Notes: a model not told the origin generated them from the sequence alone. A stretch of DNA of 64,000 nucleotides from an uncultured Clostridia bacterium (GCA_904393115.1 CAJFMX010000013.1:10288-74287), one strand, 5' to 3'; shown: positions 23,818 to 32,332, counted from the first letter of the stretch. Made by a program: numbers and translations.

Positions 23818-26682
23818 TTGCTGCGATTCGTGCTGCGCAAGGTGCGGGCCAAGAAGTGGATGATGCTGAGTCTGCTCATCGGGAACGTGCTGCTCATGGC
23901 CATCGCGTGCGTCAACCCCATGTACAGCCGGGCGATCCTCCAGCGCACGATGCAGGAGGACCTGCGCGCCGTGCAGACGCAGTCGGGGAAATACCCCGGG
24001 GCCGTGACGGTCAAGGCGGTGCTGGTGCAAAAGAGCGGCCAGATCGTAAACCAGGAGAACTTCCTCGCGGCGGAGGAGCTGGCGCAGACGCTGGACGAGC
24101 GCCTGGGCGTCCCCTTCCGCGAGCAGGCGACGCAGTACACGCTGCAGAACGTGCAGGTGACCTCCCGCGCCCTGCGCGAGGACGACCGCGCCGGCAAGTA
24201 CGTGAACCTGGCCTTCCTCTCGGACCTGGAGGCGCACGGCGCGCTCCTGGACGGGGAATGGCCGCGGGCCCAGGCGCAGGACGGCGTGATCGACGTGGTG
24301 GTCAGCGAGCGCGGCCTGCTGAACATGAACCTGCTGGTGGGCGAGGTGCTCGACGCCGGGAAGCTCACCGCGCCGGACGGCACGCCGCTCGCCTTCCGGA
24401 TCGCGGGCGTGTTCGAGGCGGCGGACCCCTCCGATCCCTACTGGGTGGTCTCGCCCGCGGGCTATGGCAACACGGTCCTGATGAACGAGGAGCTGTTCCG
24501 CGACCTGTTTGTGGACTTTGGGGACGGCCAGCGGGAGGACCTGACCGGCACCTGGTACGCGCTGATGGACTATGCGCAGATGGACAGCGAACAGGCCGAG
24601 ACCTACATCGCGGTCATGGAGCAGGCCCGCCGCGCCTTCCCGCAGAACGGCAATGTGGAGATCGTCAACAACTTCACGGACGTGCTGCGCGGCTTCCTGC
24701 AGGAGGGAAAGCGCGTCTCCGTAACGCTGCTGGTGCTGCAGGCGCCGATCTTCGCGCTGCTGGCGGTGTTCCTCTTCATGGTCTCGCGCCAGTGGGTGGA
24801 GATGGAGGCAGGCGAGATCGCCGTGCTCAAGAGCCGCGGCGCAGGCGCCCGGCAGATCCTCTCGGTGTACCTGGTGCAGAGCGCGCTGCTGGCGGGCGTG
24901 GGGCTGGCGCTGGGCCTGCCCCTGTCGCTCTTCCTCTGCCAGGTGCTGGGCAGCGCCAACGCCTTCCTGGAGTTCGTCTCCCGCGCGGCGCTGCCCGCGC
25001 GCGTGGATGCGCGGGTGGCGGGGTTCGGCGTCGGGGCGGCGGTGCTCTCGGTGGTGACGATGGTGCTGCCCGCCATGCGCGCCGCGCGCACGAGCGTGGT
25101 TCGCCAGCGGCGGGAGCGGCGCGCCGTGCGCAGGCGCATGCCCCTTTGGCAGAAGGCCTGCCTGGACCTGATCCTGCTCGCCGTCTCGCTCTACGGCCTC
25201 TACAGCTTCTCCGCGCAGCGGGACGAGCTCTATCTGCGCGTGCTCGCCGGGGAGACGCTGGACCCGCTGCTGTTCCTGAGCGCCTCGCTCTTCATCCTGG
25301 GCGCGGCGCTGCTGGGGCTGCGCCTGCTGCCGCTGCTGGTGCAGCTCGTCTACCGGATCGGGCGCCGGTGGTGGAGCCCGGCGCTGTTCGCCTCGTTCCT
25401 GCAGGTGTTCCGCACGCGGGGCAGCCAGGGCTTCCTGATGGTGTTTCTGATGGTGACGGTGGCCCTGGGGCTCTTCAACGCCACCGCCGCGCGCACCATC
25501 GAGGACAACGCCGAGCGCAACACGCGCTACTCCATCGGCGCGGACGTCGTGCTGCAGGAGGCCTGGCGGGACAACCAGGCCGCATCCGCCGCCGCGACCT
25601 CCGGCCCGGGCGCGGTGCAGAGCGAGCCGGAGGAGGCGGAGGTGCGCTATGTCGAGCCGGAGTACGAGGGATACGCCCTTTTGCCGGAGGCGGAGTCCGT
25701 AACCCGCGTGTTGAACGACGACGACATCCGCCTGAACCTGCCGGACGGCGAGACCCTGCGCGGCGTCCGGCTCCTGGGCATCCACACCAAGGAGTTCGGC
25801 GAGACGGCCTGGTTTGACGGGGACCTGCTGCCCGTGCACTGGTACCATTACCTCAACGCCATCTCCCAGAACGCGGAGGCGATCCTGGTGTCGGAGAACT
25901 TCCAGGACCTGGGCTTCCGGCTCGGGGACGCGATTACCTACCGGAACGAGGCCGGGGACAGCGCGCGGGGCATCGTCTATGGATTTGTGCCCTACTTCCC
26001 CACCTACAGCCAGGAGGTGACGACCGTGGGCGCGGACGGGCAGATCCGCACGGAGCAGAGCTACCTCATCGTCGCGCACCTGAGCCAGGTGCAGGCGGCC
26101 TTCGGGGTCACGCCCTATGAGATCTGGATGAAGGTGCAGGGCGACTCCACGCAGTTCGTCTACGACTACATCGAGCAGACGGGGAAGACCCTGCGCTCCT
26201 TCCGCGACGCGCAGGCCGAGCGCATCGAGCGCAAGAACGACCCCGTCTACCAGGGCACAAACGGCATCCTGACGGTGGGGTTCATCGTGGCGCTGCTGCT
26301 GTGCACGGTGGGGTTCCTGCTCTATTGGGTGCTCTCCATCCGCCAGCGCGCGCTGCAGATGGGCATCTTCCGCGCGATGGGCATGTCCATGCGGGAGATC
26401 GTGACCATGCTGGTCAACGAGCAGATCTTTGTCTCGCTCCTGTCGGTTGCGGCCGGGGCGGGCATCGGCGCGGCGGCTGCGGTGCTCTTTGTGCCGCTGA
26501 TCCAGATCGCCTACGCGGCGGAGCAGCAGATGGTGCCCCTGCGCCTTGTGCTGGAGGCGGGGGACTGCGCGCGGCTCTTCGGCGTCGTGGGCGCGATGAT
26601 GGGAATCTGCCTGTGCGTACTGGGCGCGCTTGTGGCGCGGCTCAAGATCGCGCGGGCGCTGAAGCTGGGGGAGGATGCGTGA
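23818..26682 (+). CDS. FtsX/MacB-type ABC transporter permease
   Basis: A 954-residue permease starting at TTG, with GAGGAGG 8 bp upstream. Helix 1 lies near residue 20, followed by a large extracytoplasmic MacB-type domain to about 300. A first FtsX unit of three helices spans about 305-420 (EIAVLKSRGAGARQI), two more helices lie near 450-500, and there is a second extracytoplasmic domain. A final FtsX unit spans 820-940 (MGIFRAMGMSMREIV). These are the conserved coupling-helix patterns. This two-unit form is about 1.5 times the size of MacB and may work without a second permease. It ends by overlapping the first ATPase gene. Confidence 0.88.
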   Translation: MLRFVLRKVRAKKWMMLSLLIGNVLLMAIACVNPMYSRAILQRTMQEDLRAVQTQSGKYPGAVTVKAVLVQKSGQIVNQENFLAAEELAQTLDERLGVPFREQATQYTLQNVQVTSRALREDDRAGKYVNLAFLSDLEAHGALLDGEWPRAQAQDGVIDVVVSERGLLNMNLLVGEVLDAGKLTAPDGTPLAFRIAGVFEAADPSDPYWVVSPAGYGNTVLMNEELFRDLFVDFGDGQREDLTGTWYALMDYAQMDSEQAETYIAVMEQARRAFPQNGNVEIVNNFTDVLRGFLQEGKRVSVTLLVLQAPIFALLAVFLFMVSRQWVEMEAGEIAVLKSRGAGARQILSVYLVQSALLAGVGLALGLPLSLFLCQVLGSANAFLEFVSRAALPARVDARVAGFGVGAAVLSVVTMVLPAMRAARTSVVRQRRERRAVRRRMPLWQKACLDLILLAVSLYGLYSFSAQRDELYLRVLAGETLDPLLFLSASLFILGAALLGLRLLPLLVQLVYRIGRRWWSPALFASFLQVFRTRGSQGFLMVFLMVTVALGLFNATAARTIEDNAERNTRYSIGADVVLQEAWRDNQAASAAATSGPGAVQSEPEEAEVRYVEPEYEGYALLPEAESVTRVLNDDDIRLNLPDGETLRGVRLLGIHTKEFGETAWFDGDLLPVHWYHYLNAISQNAEAILVSENFQDLGFRLGDAITYRNEAGDSARGIVYGFVPYFPTYSQEVTTVGADGQIRTEQSYLIVAHLSQVQAAFGVTPYEIWMKVQGDSTQFVYDYIEQTGKTLRSFRDAQAERIERKNDPVYQGTNGILTVGFIVALLLCTVGFLLYWVLSIRQRALQMGIFRAMGMSMREIVTMLVNEQIFVSLLSVAAGAGIGAAAAVLFVPLIQIAYAAEQQMVPLRLVLEAGDCARLFGVVGAMMGICLCVLGALVARLKIARALKLGEDA

Positions 26683-27365
26683 TGATGCAGGAGATGCTCC
26701 AGGCACAAGGGGTTTCCCGCGCGTTCCCCGCGCCGGGCGGGGGCGAGTTCTGGGCGCTGCGCGGGATCGATCTGAGCGCGCCCGCGGGGAAGCTGACCAT
26801 TCTCAAGGGCCGGTCCGGATCGGGAAAGACCACGCTGCTCAACATCCTCTCCGCGCTCGACCCGCCGACCGCGGGCGAGGTGATCCTGGACGGGCGGGAG
26901 ATCACGGCCCTGTCCGACCGGGAGCGCACGGCCCTGCGCCGCACGCAGGTGGGGTATGTGTTCCAGTCCGTGGCGCTGATCCCCATGATGACGGCGCTGG
27001 AGAACGTCGAGTTCGCCCTGCGGCTGACGCGCTGGCCCGCAAGGGCGCGGCGGGACCGCGCGCTGGAGTGCCTGAAGCTCGTGGGCCTTGCGCAGCGCGC
27101 CGGCCACCTGCCACAGGAGCTCTCCGGCGGGGAGCAGCAGCGCGTGGCCGTGGCGCGGGCCTTTGCGCACCGGCCCAAGGTGCTCTTTGCGGACGAGCCG
27201 ACCGGCGCGCTGGACACGAATACGGGCCTGCAGGTGGTCAAGATCTTCCGCGACCTGTGCGCGCAGGAGGGCGTGACCGTGGTCATGACCACCCACGACC
27301 CCAACCTGATGGAAATCGGCGACGCGGTCTACGAGCTGGAGGATGGTGAGTTGGTGCATGGATGA
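26682..27365 (+). CDS. ABC transporter ATP-binding protein (MacB/LolD type)
   Basis: A 227-residue nucleotide-binding protein: Walker A GRSGSGKTT near residue 40, Q-loop VFQSVALIPMMTALENV, signature LSGGEQQRVAVARA near 140, Walker B VLFADEPTGALD and switch His in MTTHD. This is the LolD/MacB/FtsE subfamily that works with FtsX permeases. ATG 26682 overlaps the permease stop (TGATG) with GGGGGAGG upstream. It is paired with a second ATPase that starts 8 bp inside its 3' end, so the transporter may use a heterodimer of ATPases. Confidence 0.92.
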   Translation: MMQEMLQAQGVSRAFPAPGGGEFWALRGIDLSAPAGKLTILKGRSGSGKTTLLNILSALDPPTAGEVILDGREITALSDRERTALRRTQVGYVFQSVALIPMMTALENVEFALRLTRWPARARRDRALECLKLVGLAQRAGHLPQELSGGEQQRVAVARAFAHRPKVLFADEPTGALDTNTGLQVVKIFRDLCAQEGVTVVMTTHDPNLMEIGDAVYELEDGELVHG

Positions 27366-28254
27366 CGCGATCATTCGCTGCGAGAACCTGGTCAAGATCT
27401 ACAAGACGCAGGAGACGGAGGTCCTGGCCCTGCAGGGCCTGGAGCTGGAGGTCGCCCGCGGGGAGCTCATGGCCATCATCGGCAACTCCGGCAGCGGGAA
27501 GTCCACCTTCCTCAACATGGTCGGCGGCCTGGACCGGCCCAGCGCCGGCCGCCTGATCGTGGACGGGCAGGACCTCTTCCGCCTGAGCGACCGGGAGCTG
27601 GTGCGCTACAAGCGCAGCACCGTGGGCTTTGTCTGGCAGAACAGCGCGCGCAACCTCCTGCCGTATCTGACGGCGCAGGAGAACGTGGAGCTGCCCATGG
27701 CCTTTGAGCGGCGCGCGGGCAAGCGCCGCGCCCGCGCGCAGGAGCTGCTCGAGCGCGTGGGCATCGGCCACCGGGCGGGCAGCCGGCTGCAGCAGCTCTC
27801 CGGCGGGGAGCAGCAGCGCGTGGCCATCGCCATTGCGCTAGCGAACCGGCCGAAGATCCTCCTTGCGGACGAGCCGACCGGCGCGGTGGACGCGCGCACC
27901 GCGGACCACATCCTGGACGTCTTCCGCCAGCTCAACGAGGAGATGGGGCTCACCATCGTGCTCGTCACCCACGACCAGAGCCTGGCGCGCAAGGTCAACC
28001 GCGTCGTCGCCATCCGCGACGGCAAGACCAGCGCCGAGCGCATCGCGCGGGGAGACGTCCGCGCGCGCCTGCAGGAGGTTTCCGGCTTTACCGAGGAAAC
28101 GCACGACGAGTACGCGATCCTCGACCGCGCGGGCCGCTTGCAGATCCCCCGCGAGATGCTCGAGGCGGCGGGCGTCACGGGCAACCAGGTGCGCCTGGAG
28201 ATGCAGGACGGGCGGATCGTCCTGACCGCGCCCGAGGAGCAGCGGGACGCGTAA
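27358..28254 (+). CDS. ABC transporter ATP-binding protein with C-terminal AbrB-like domain
   Basis: A 298-residue ATPase. Residues 1-225 are a normal LolD/MacB-type domain (GNSGSGKST, LSGGEQQRVAIA, ILLADEPTGAVD, VTHD). The extra 70-residue tail contains EYAILDRAGRLQIPREMLEA, then AGVTGNQVRLEMQDGRIVLT, the pattern of SpoVT/AbrB swapped-hairpin domains. AbrB domains form intertwined dimers and often bind DNA, so the tail may dimerise the ATPase or link transport to gene control. ATG 27358 was chosen; 27343 is an alternative. Last gene of the export operon. Confidence 0.87.
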   Translation: MDDAIIRCENLVKIYKTQETEVLALQGLELEVARGELMAIIGNSGSGKSTFLNMVGGLDRPSAGRLIVDGQDLFRLSDRELVRYKRSTVGFVWQNSARNLLPYLTAQENVELPMAFERRAGKRRARAQELLERVGIGHRAGSRLQQLSGGEQQRVAIAIALANRPKILLADEPTGAVDARTADHILDVFRQLNEEMGLTIVLVTHDQSLARKVNRVVAIRDGKTSAERIARGDVRARLQEVSGFTEETHDEYAILDRAGRLQIPREMLEAAGVTGNQVRLEMQDGRIVLTAPEEQRDA

Positions 28255-28325
28255 GCGCGGGCGCTTTCCTGGCGCGCGCTGCGCGGCGGGCGCCGTGCTA
28301 CGATCTCCGCAGGGAAGGGAGGTCG

Positions 28326-28592
28326 ATGCCCATGGCGTGCGCAATCGCAGGGGGGACGCTGCTGATGCTGCTCGCGCTCCTCGCGCCCCTGGCGTGGGAG
28401 CGGGTCCGGGCCGAGCGGCTCAAGAACCTCTGGAAGATCGCCTGCATCGCCGTGCAGGCCGCGGAACAGCGCGGCGGCAGCGGCGCGCAGAAGCGGGCGT
28501 ATGCGCAGGCGCTGCTGCGGGACCGCTATCCGCGCCTCGGCGCGCGGGCGGCGGAGGCCCTGCTCGAGGCCGCGGTGCGGGAGCTGGCGTAA
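28326..28592 (+). CDS. LLH-type holin-like small membrane protein
   Basis: An 88-residue protein with one N-terminal membrane helix (about residues 6-24) followed by a soluble helical part. IAVQAAEQRGGSGAQKRAYA and the C-terminal ALLEAAVREL recall the C-terminal pattern of the LL-H phage holin family. AAGGAGG precedes the ATG. No endolysin or phage structural gene is nearby, so this looks like an orphan. It is either a domesticated phage gene or a member of a chromosomal branch of the family. It ends just before a strong bidirectional terminator. Confidence 0.6.
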   Translation: MPMACAIAGGTLLMLLALLAPLAWERVRAERLKNLWKIACIAVQAAEQRGGSGAQKRAYAQALLRDRYPRLGARAAEALLEAAVRELA

Positions 28593-28594
28593 AG

Positions 28595-28646
28595 GCGCGC
28601 AAAAAACCGGGGAACCGAAACATCGGCTCCCCGGTTTTTTGCGCGC
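28595..28646. terminator. Strong bidirectional terminator
   Basis: A long stem begins GCGCGCAAAAAACCGGGGA and is mirrored on the other side, giving A/T-runs in both directions between convergent genes. Confidence 0.9.
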
Positions 28647-28650
28647 GAAT

Positions 28651-29553
28651 CTATTGCGCCGGCAGCGGGCCCTGCGTCAGTCCGTCGAACAGATCCCCGA
28701 ACTTCTCGGAGAAGGAATCGGGCAGGGCATAGCGGTTGTCCCCGATCATCGCGATTTGCAGGGAGGGGATGACGTAGAGCGAAACCGTCGTGCCGTCGTT
28801 CAGGTCCAGAAGGAGTTGGTAGGACTCCCCGTCGGTCTGCGCTCTGGCGATCGCCAGATAGTCTTCCTCGGTCAGCGCCGCGGGCTGCGCCTGCGCGAGC
28901 TCGCCGATCAGGGCGGAGATTTCCCCGCCCGGAAACTCGGCCAGCACCTCTGCGCCCGCGTGGTCGGCGATGGAGACGCGCTCGATGCGCTCCGGGAAGC
29001 GCGCCGCCGCAAAGTATTCCGCCGCGTCCATGGGGGAGTTGTCCGTCTGGCCCGTCCTTTGGCAGAGATAGTAGTTGCCCTCCCATTCCACGGCCAGGCG
29101 GAACGCGGGGTCGTAGTCCGCCAGCGCGTACACCGTCCCGCCGAGCGCAAAGGTCGTGGAGAACTCCTTTTTCCCGTTCGCCTGCGGGTCCGCCTGGATG
29201 TCGTAGTCCAGCGTGCCCAGCGCTGCCTTCAGCTGCTGGGCGGAAAGGCTGTAGGCGGCGCCGTTCTCCAGAAACACGTAGCGATTCCCGTTGTAGTTCA
29301 TCATCTTGCGCATCCCGTCGGGCGCGTCCGCCGCCGGGGACGCCGGGGACGCCGGCTGCAGCTGCGGGAGGGACTCCCGCGCAAACATCGAGGTGCCCCC
29401 GAGGACCAGCGCCACAACCACCACCAGACAGGCGGCGGCCGCGCCCCATTTCCGCCAGCGGGGGGCCTTCGACCGGCCTTTGTACTGGAGGGCCTCCTGT
29501 ACATATTGGGGGTCCAGCTCGCTCAAGGCGTCGGAAACTCTCTTCGCGTTCAT
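28651..29553 (-). CDS. Anti-sigma-factor-like membrane protein
   Basis: A 300-residue protein with a short cytoplasmic N-terminus (about 35 residues, MNAKRVSDALSELDPQYVQ), one membrane helix near 37-55 (AAAACLVVVVALVLGG) and an extracytoplasmic domain of ~240 residues with no recognised fold. The layout and the 4-bp overlap with the upstream ECF sigma gene mark it as the probable anti-sigma partner, holding the sigma factor at the membrane until an outside signal arrives. There is no zinc-binding HxxxCxxC motif in the N-terminus, so it differs from the ZAS class. The signal is unknown. Confidence 0.72.
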   Translation of the reverse strand: MNAKRVSDALSELDPQYVQEALQYKGRSKAPRWRKWGAAAACLVVVVALVLGGTSMFARESLPQLQPASPASPAADAPDGMRKMMNYNGNRYVFLENGAAYSLSAQQLKAALGTLDYDIQADPQANGKKEFSTTFALGGTVYALADYDPAFRLAVEWEGNYYLCQRTGQTDNSPMDAAEYFAAARFPERIERVSIADHAGAEVLAEFPGGEISALIGELAQAQPAALTEEDYLAIARAQTDGESYQLLLDLNDGTTVSLYVIPSLQIAMIGDNRYALPDSFSEKFGDLFDGLTQGPLPAQ

Positions 29554-30110
29554 AGAAATACCTCCCTTTCCTGCAGGTATCGCCGCATCTTCCCGCGGAT
29601 GCGGGTCAGCCGGACGGAGACGGCCTTCTCCGAGAGGCCGACGAGCGCGGCGATCTCCCGATAGCCGTCGGCAAACCAGTAGCGCCGCAGAAAGATCACG
29701 CGGTTTTCGAGGGACAGCGTGTCCAGAAACGCTCCGAGGATGCGGGCGAATTCCCGGGCCTCGATTTCGGTTTCCACGGTCTTGGAATCCGCAAAGCAGG
29801 TCTCCAGCTCCTCCAGGGCGACGGTGTATCGGCTGTTCCGCTTGGCAGCGGCCTTTTTCCAATAGGCGTTCAGGGAGACGTTTCGGACGATCTTGGCGAT
29901 GTAGGGCAGCAGGGGGCTCGGGCGCGATGGGGGAATGGCGTTCCACGCGCCCAGGTAGGCGTCGTTGACGCACTCCTCCGCATCCTGCTCGCTGCCTACG
30001 ATGCTGCACGAGAGCCTGCGGCAGAGGCGCCCGTACTTGTCGTCCAGCTCGCGAATGCCCTGCTCGGAGCGCGCAAAAAACAAGTCGAGGATTTCTTCGT
30101 CGGCAACCAC
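29550..30110 (-). CDS. ECF-type RNA polymerase sigma factor
   Basis: A 186-residue sigma-70 family protein. Region 2 includes CSIVGSEQDAEECVNDAYLG near residues 38-57. Region 4 includes FLRRYWFADGYREIAALVGL and SEKAVSVRLTRIRGKMRRYL, a helix-turn-helix. Start GTG has AGGAGG seven bases upstream. It overlaps the membrane protein gene by ATGA, the normal sigma/anti-sigma arrangement. Its regulon cannot be read from this window. Confidence 0.9.
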   Translation of the reverse strand: MVADEEILDLFFARSEQGIRELDDKYGRLCRRLSCSIVGSEQDAEECVNDAYLGAWNAIPPSRPSPLLPYIAKIVRNVSLNAYWKKAAAKRNSRYTVALEELETCFADSKTVETEIEAREFARILGAFLDTLSLENRVIFLRRYWFADGYREIAALVGLSEKAVSVRLTRIRGKMRRYLQEREVFL

Positions 30111-30264
30111 TTCAGGACCTCCTCTCCAACGTCACCTATATCCTACGGTTTCCGCGGCAAATCCTACACCCGCCGCGAACTTTTTTTTCGCCCGATTGCG
30201 CCAGAGGAAAGCGCAGCGGCCAATGGACAAAAGAAAAGACCTGAGAAGGAGTTCTCAGGTCTTC

Positions 30265-30340
30265 TGGTGGAGCATAGGGGATTCGAACCCCTGACCTCAA
30301 CATTGCGAACGTTGCGCGCTACCAACTGTGCTAATGCCCC
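30265..30340 (-). tRNA. tRNA-Ala(CGC)
   Basis: A 76-nt cloverleaf on the minus strand with encoded CCA. The acceptor stem GGGGCAT/ATGCTCC includes G3:U70, the alanine identity pair. The anticodon loop is TTCGCAA, giving CGC, which reads GCG alanine codons. The T arm is AGGGG-TTCGAAT-CCCCT. The D stem GCAC/GCGC has one A-C mismatch. Confidence 0.93.
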
Positions 30341-30690
30341 ATATTCGCTTTTTCCATCGCCATCCATTCCGGATGACGCATATTACTATACCACGGATGG
30401 CGGGAATTTGCAAGAACTTTTTGTGTAAATTTTCGGGAGAAGGCGGAGAGAAAATGAGGGCGGTTCTTCTTGAATTCTTAACCCAATGTGCGGCGCGCGC
30501 GGGACCATCCGCGCGCGCAGAGGATGCGCGGAGGAAAAGCGCCGCGGGGGAAGGCGAAGCGGAGGCAGGGGAGAACCCCCCGCCTACGCTGGATTTTTTG
30601 CGGAATTGCAGAGGATTTGTGAAGGAAATCGTGTGAACATCCAGTGAAAATCCAATTGCTATAATCAAAGATTGTTATTACGTTAAGTAA
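30341..30690. other. Intergenic stretch without a credible gene
   Basis: About 350 bp between the tRNA and the ABC remnant. It holds a perfect 10-bp GC hairpin (30493-30502 with 30509-30518), a purine-rich GC block and then an AT-rich block (about 30600-30700) with TAA stops. A short plus-strand open frame through it has no ribosome site and no family pattern, so I do not call a gene. Confidence 0.5.
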
Positions 30691-31176
30691 CTTATTAAAT
30701 ATGCCGCTTCCATCTACCGGTCCTTTACGGACTACGGCCTCTTTCAGGACCCGAACTGGGTCGGGCTGCAGAACTACATCAACATCTTCACAGTGGACTT
30801 TTTGTTTAAGCGCTCGCTCCTGACGGCGCTGAAGTTCGTGGTCATGGCCGTGCCGCTGAAGCTGATCTTTGCGCTGTTTGTCTCGATGATGCGCAACAAG
30901 GCCGTGCGCGGCCTGCCCGTCAGCGACGAGGTCTATGAGGCCATCGAGCCGAACCTGACCGAGGGCGAGCGCCTTGGCATGGAGATATACCAGGCCATCA
31001 ACAACGACGTGGTCACCGGCACGCCCTACTGGGCCGACACGCCTTCGGCGTACACGAGCTGGGTTTCCGAGTTCAACGCCACGGGCGAGGCGATCATCCT
31101 GGGCGAAATGTCCGTGGAGGAAGGCTGCACCTACGTCATGACCATCGGCCAGCAGGTGGCTTCCACCCTGCAGTGA
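30691..31176 (+). pseudogene. Chimeric remnant: sugar ABC permease start joined to binding-protein end
   Basis: One open frame encodes two unrelated pieces. The first ~70 residues (SIYRSFTDYGLFQDPNWVGL, then LLTALKFVVMAVPLKL and MMRNKAVRG) match the N-terminal region of a UgpA/LacF-type permease, entered within helix 1. The rest (SDEVYEAIEPNLTEGERLGM, TPSAYTSWVSEFNATGEAI, YVMTIGQQVASTLQ) matches the C-terminal end of an extracellular sugar-binding protein. No ATG lies upstream in frame after the stop at 30688; the first usable start is GTG 30793. This is what remains if an internal deletion removed most of a transporter operon, or a join made by assembly. Confidence 0.8.
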
Positions 31177-31197
31177 TCCCCGCCCTCCGGCGGGTAA

Positions 31198-31231
31198 GGG
31201 GTGGCGCAAGCGTTGCGCTGCCCCTCTCTTT
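31198..31231 (+). terminator. Terminator after the ABC remnant
   Basis: 12-bp stem GGGGTGGCGCAA/TTGCGCTGCCCC followed by CTCTCTTT. Its survival shows that the binding-protein gene was the last gene of the lost operon. Confidence 0.7.
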
Positions 31232-31247
31232 GCAGGCGGCGGGCGTT

Positions 31248-31277
31248 AAAAAAAGGGACCGGCGGCGAGCCGATCCC
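31248..31277 (-). terminator. Terminator of the mannonate dehydratase gene
   Basis: Stem GGGATCGGC/GCCGGTCCC on the minus strand with one mismatch, followed by seven T, 20 bp past the stop. Confidence 0.75.
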
Positions 31278-31296
31278 CCGGGGCCGGGCGCTTCTT

Positions 31297-32274
31297 TCAG
31301 CGCAGGCCCATCTCCTTTTCCACGGCCTCCATCAGGCCCTTGATGTAGCCCACGGCGAACAGGTTGCCCTGCAGGCCGTAGCTGGGCATGGCGTCGTCCT
31401 CGCCGACCATGGTCGGGACGTGGTCCGGCCGCGCGATGCCGTCAAAGCCGACCTCGTAGTAGCAGCGCATGGCCTCGTACATGTCGGTCTTGCCGTCGTC
31501 GTGGAAGGTCTCGTGGAAGTTCGTGCGGTCGCCCTGCACGTCGCGGAAATGGACGAAGTAGATCTTGCCCATCTTGCCGAAGTGGCGGATGGCCGCGGGG
31601 ATGTCCTCGCCCATGGTGGCGAAGCAGCCCTGGCAGAAGGTCATGCCGTTCATGGGGCTGTCGTAGAGGGAGAAGACGCGGTCAAAGGCCGCCGCGCTGG
31701 TCAGAATCCGGCCGATGCCGCGCAGGGAGGGGACGGGCGGATCGTCCGGGTGCAGGGCCAGGCGCACGCCGAGCTCCTCGCAGAGCGGGACGATTTCGCG
31801 CAGGAAGGCCTCCAGCGTCTGCCACAGCCGCTCCTGCGGGACCTTGCCGGCCCAGGTATCCGCAACGCCCTCCATGTCGCGCTGGGCAAAGCCCGTGACG
31901 GTCGCGCCGCCGCGGGTGGGGATGTCCGTGCGCGTGCGGAACCAGCCCAGAACCGGCATCCAGTTGTAGCAGATGGTGCGGATGTCCAGCTTGGCGCAGT
32001 TGCGCAGCAGGTCCTTGAAGACCTCCAGCTCCTCCTCGGCACCGGGCAGGCCGAGCTTGACCTTGTCCAGGGGCGTCGGGCCCTCGATGATGGAAAGGGT
32101 CAGCCCCTGGTCCGCATACGCCTTCTTCAGGAGCGAGAGGCTCTCCAGGCTCTGCGCGGGCAGGGAGGGGTCCAGTTGGGTGGGGCCGGAGATGACGTAT
32201 TGCAGGCCCATCTCCTTTTCCAGGTCCACCTTTTGTTGGTCGTAACCGCCGAAGTAGGCAAGACCGAGCTTCAT
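31297..32274 (-). CDS. uxuA: Mannonate dehydratase-like TIM-barrel protein
   Basis: A 325-residue TIM-barrel enzyme that would convert D-mannonate to 2-keto-3-deoxygluconate in hexuronate breakdown. Matching segments are CYNWMPVLGWFRTRTD near 105, RLALHPDDPP near 190 (metal-ligand region), YFVHFRDVQG near 238 and FHETFHDDGKTDM near 253, and a final GIARPDHVP. The UxuA patterns are good, though the protein is shorter than E. coli UxuA (394). It stands alone here with its own promoter; the FGGY kinase/GntR/DeoC cluster nearby may work on related sugars. Confidence 0.85.
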   Translation of the reverse strand: MKLGLAYFGGYDQQKVDLEKEMGLQYVISGPTQLDPSLPAQSLESLSLLKKAYADQGLTLSIIEGPTPLDKVKLGLPGAEEELEVFKDLLRNCAKLDIRTICYNWMPVLGWFRTRTDIPTRGGATVTGFAQRDMEGVADTWAGKVPQERLWQTLEAFLREIVPLCEELGVRLALHPDDPPVPSLRGIGRILTSAAAFDRVFSLYDSPMNGMTFCQGCFATMGEDIPAAIRHFGKMGKIYFVHFRDVQGDRTNFHETFHDDGKTDMYEAMRCYYEVGFDGIARPDHVPTMVGEDDAMPSYGLQGNLFAVGYIKGLMEAVEKEMGLR

Positions 32275-32332
32275 GGCGTTGGTTCCTCCTTTTGCGTTCT
32301 GTGGATTCGGTCAAAAAATTGTTGGAATTCTC

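Noticed and set aside
22027..26706. Very long minus-strand open frame (over 1500 codons) opposite the export operon
   Set aside because: The high GC content leaves antisense frames open. The plus strand has motif-rich proteins, ribosome sites and coupled starts; the antisense product is Arg/His/Leu-rich without any domain.
28326..28592. Prophage remnant
   Set aside because: Only one holin-like gene is present; there is no integrase, attachment site or other phage gene within several kilobases.
30328..30636. Short plus-strand frame across the end of the tRNA
   Set aside because: It starts inside the tRNA gene, has no ribosome site, and contains low-complexity GC and purine blocks.
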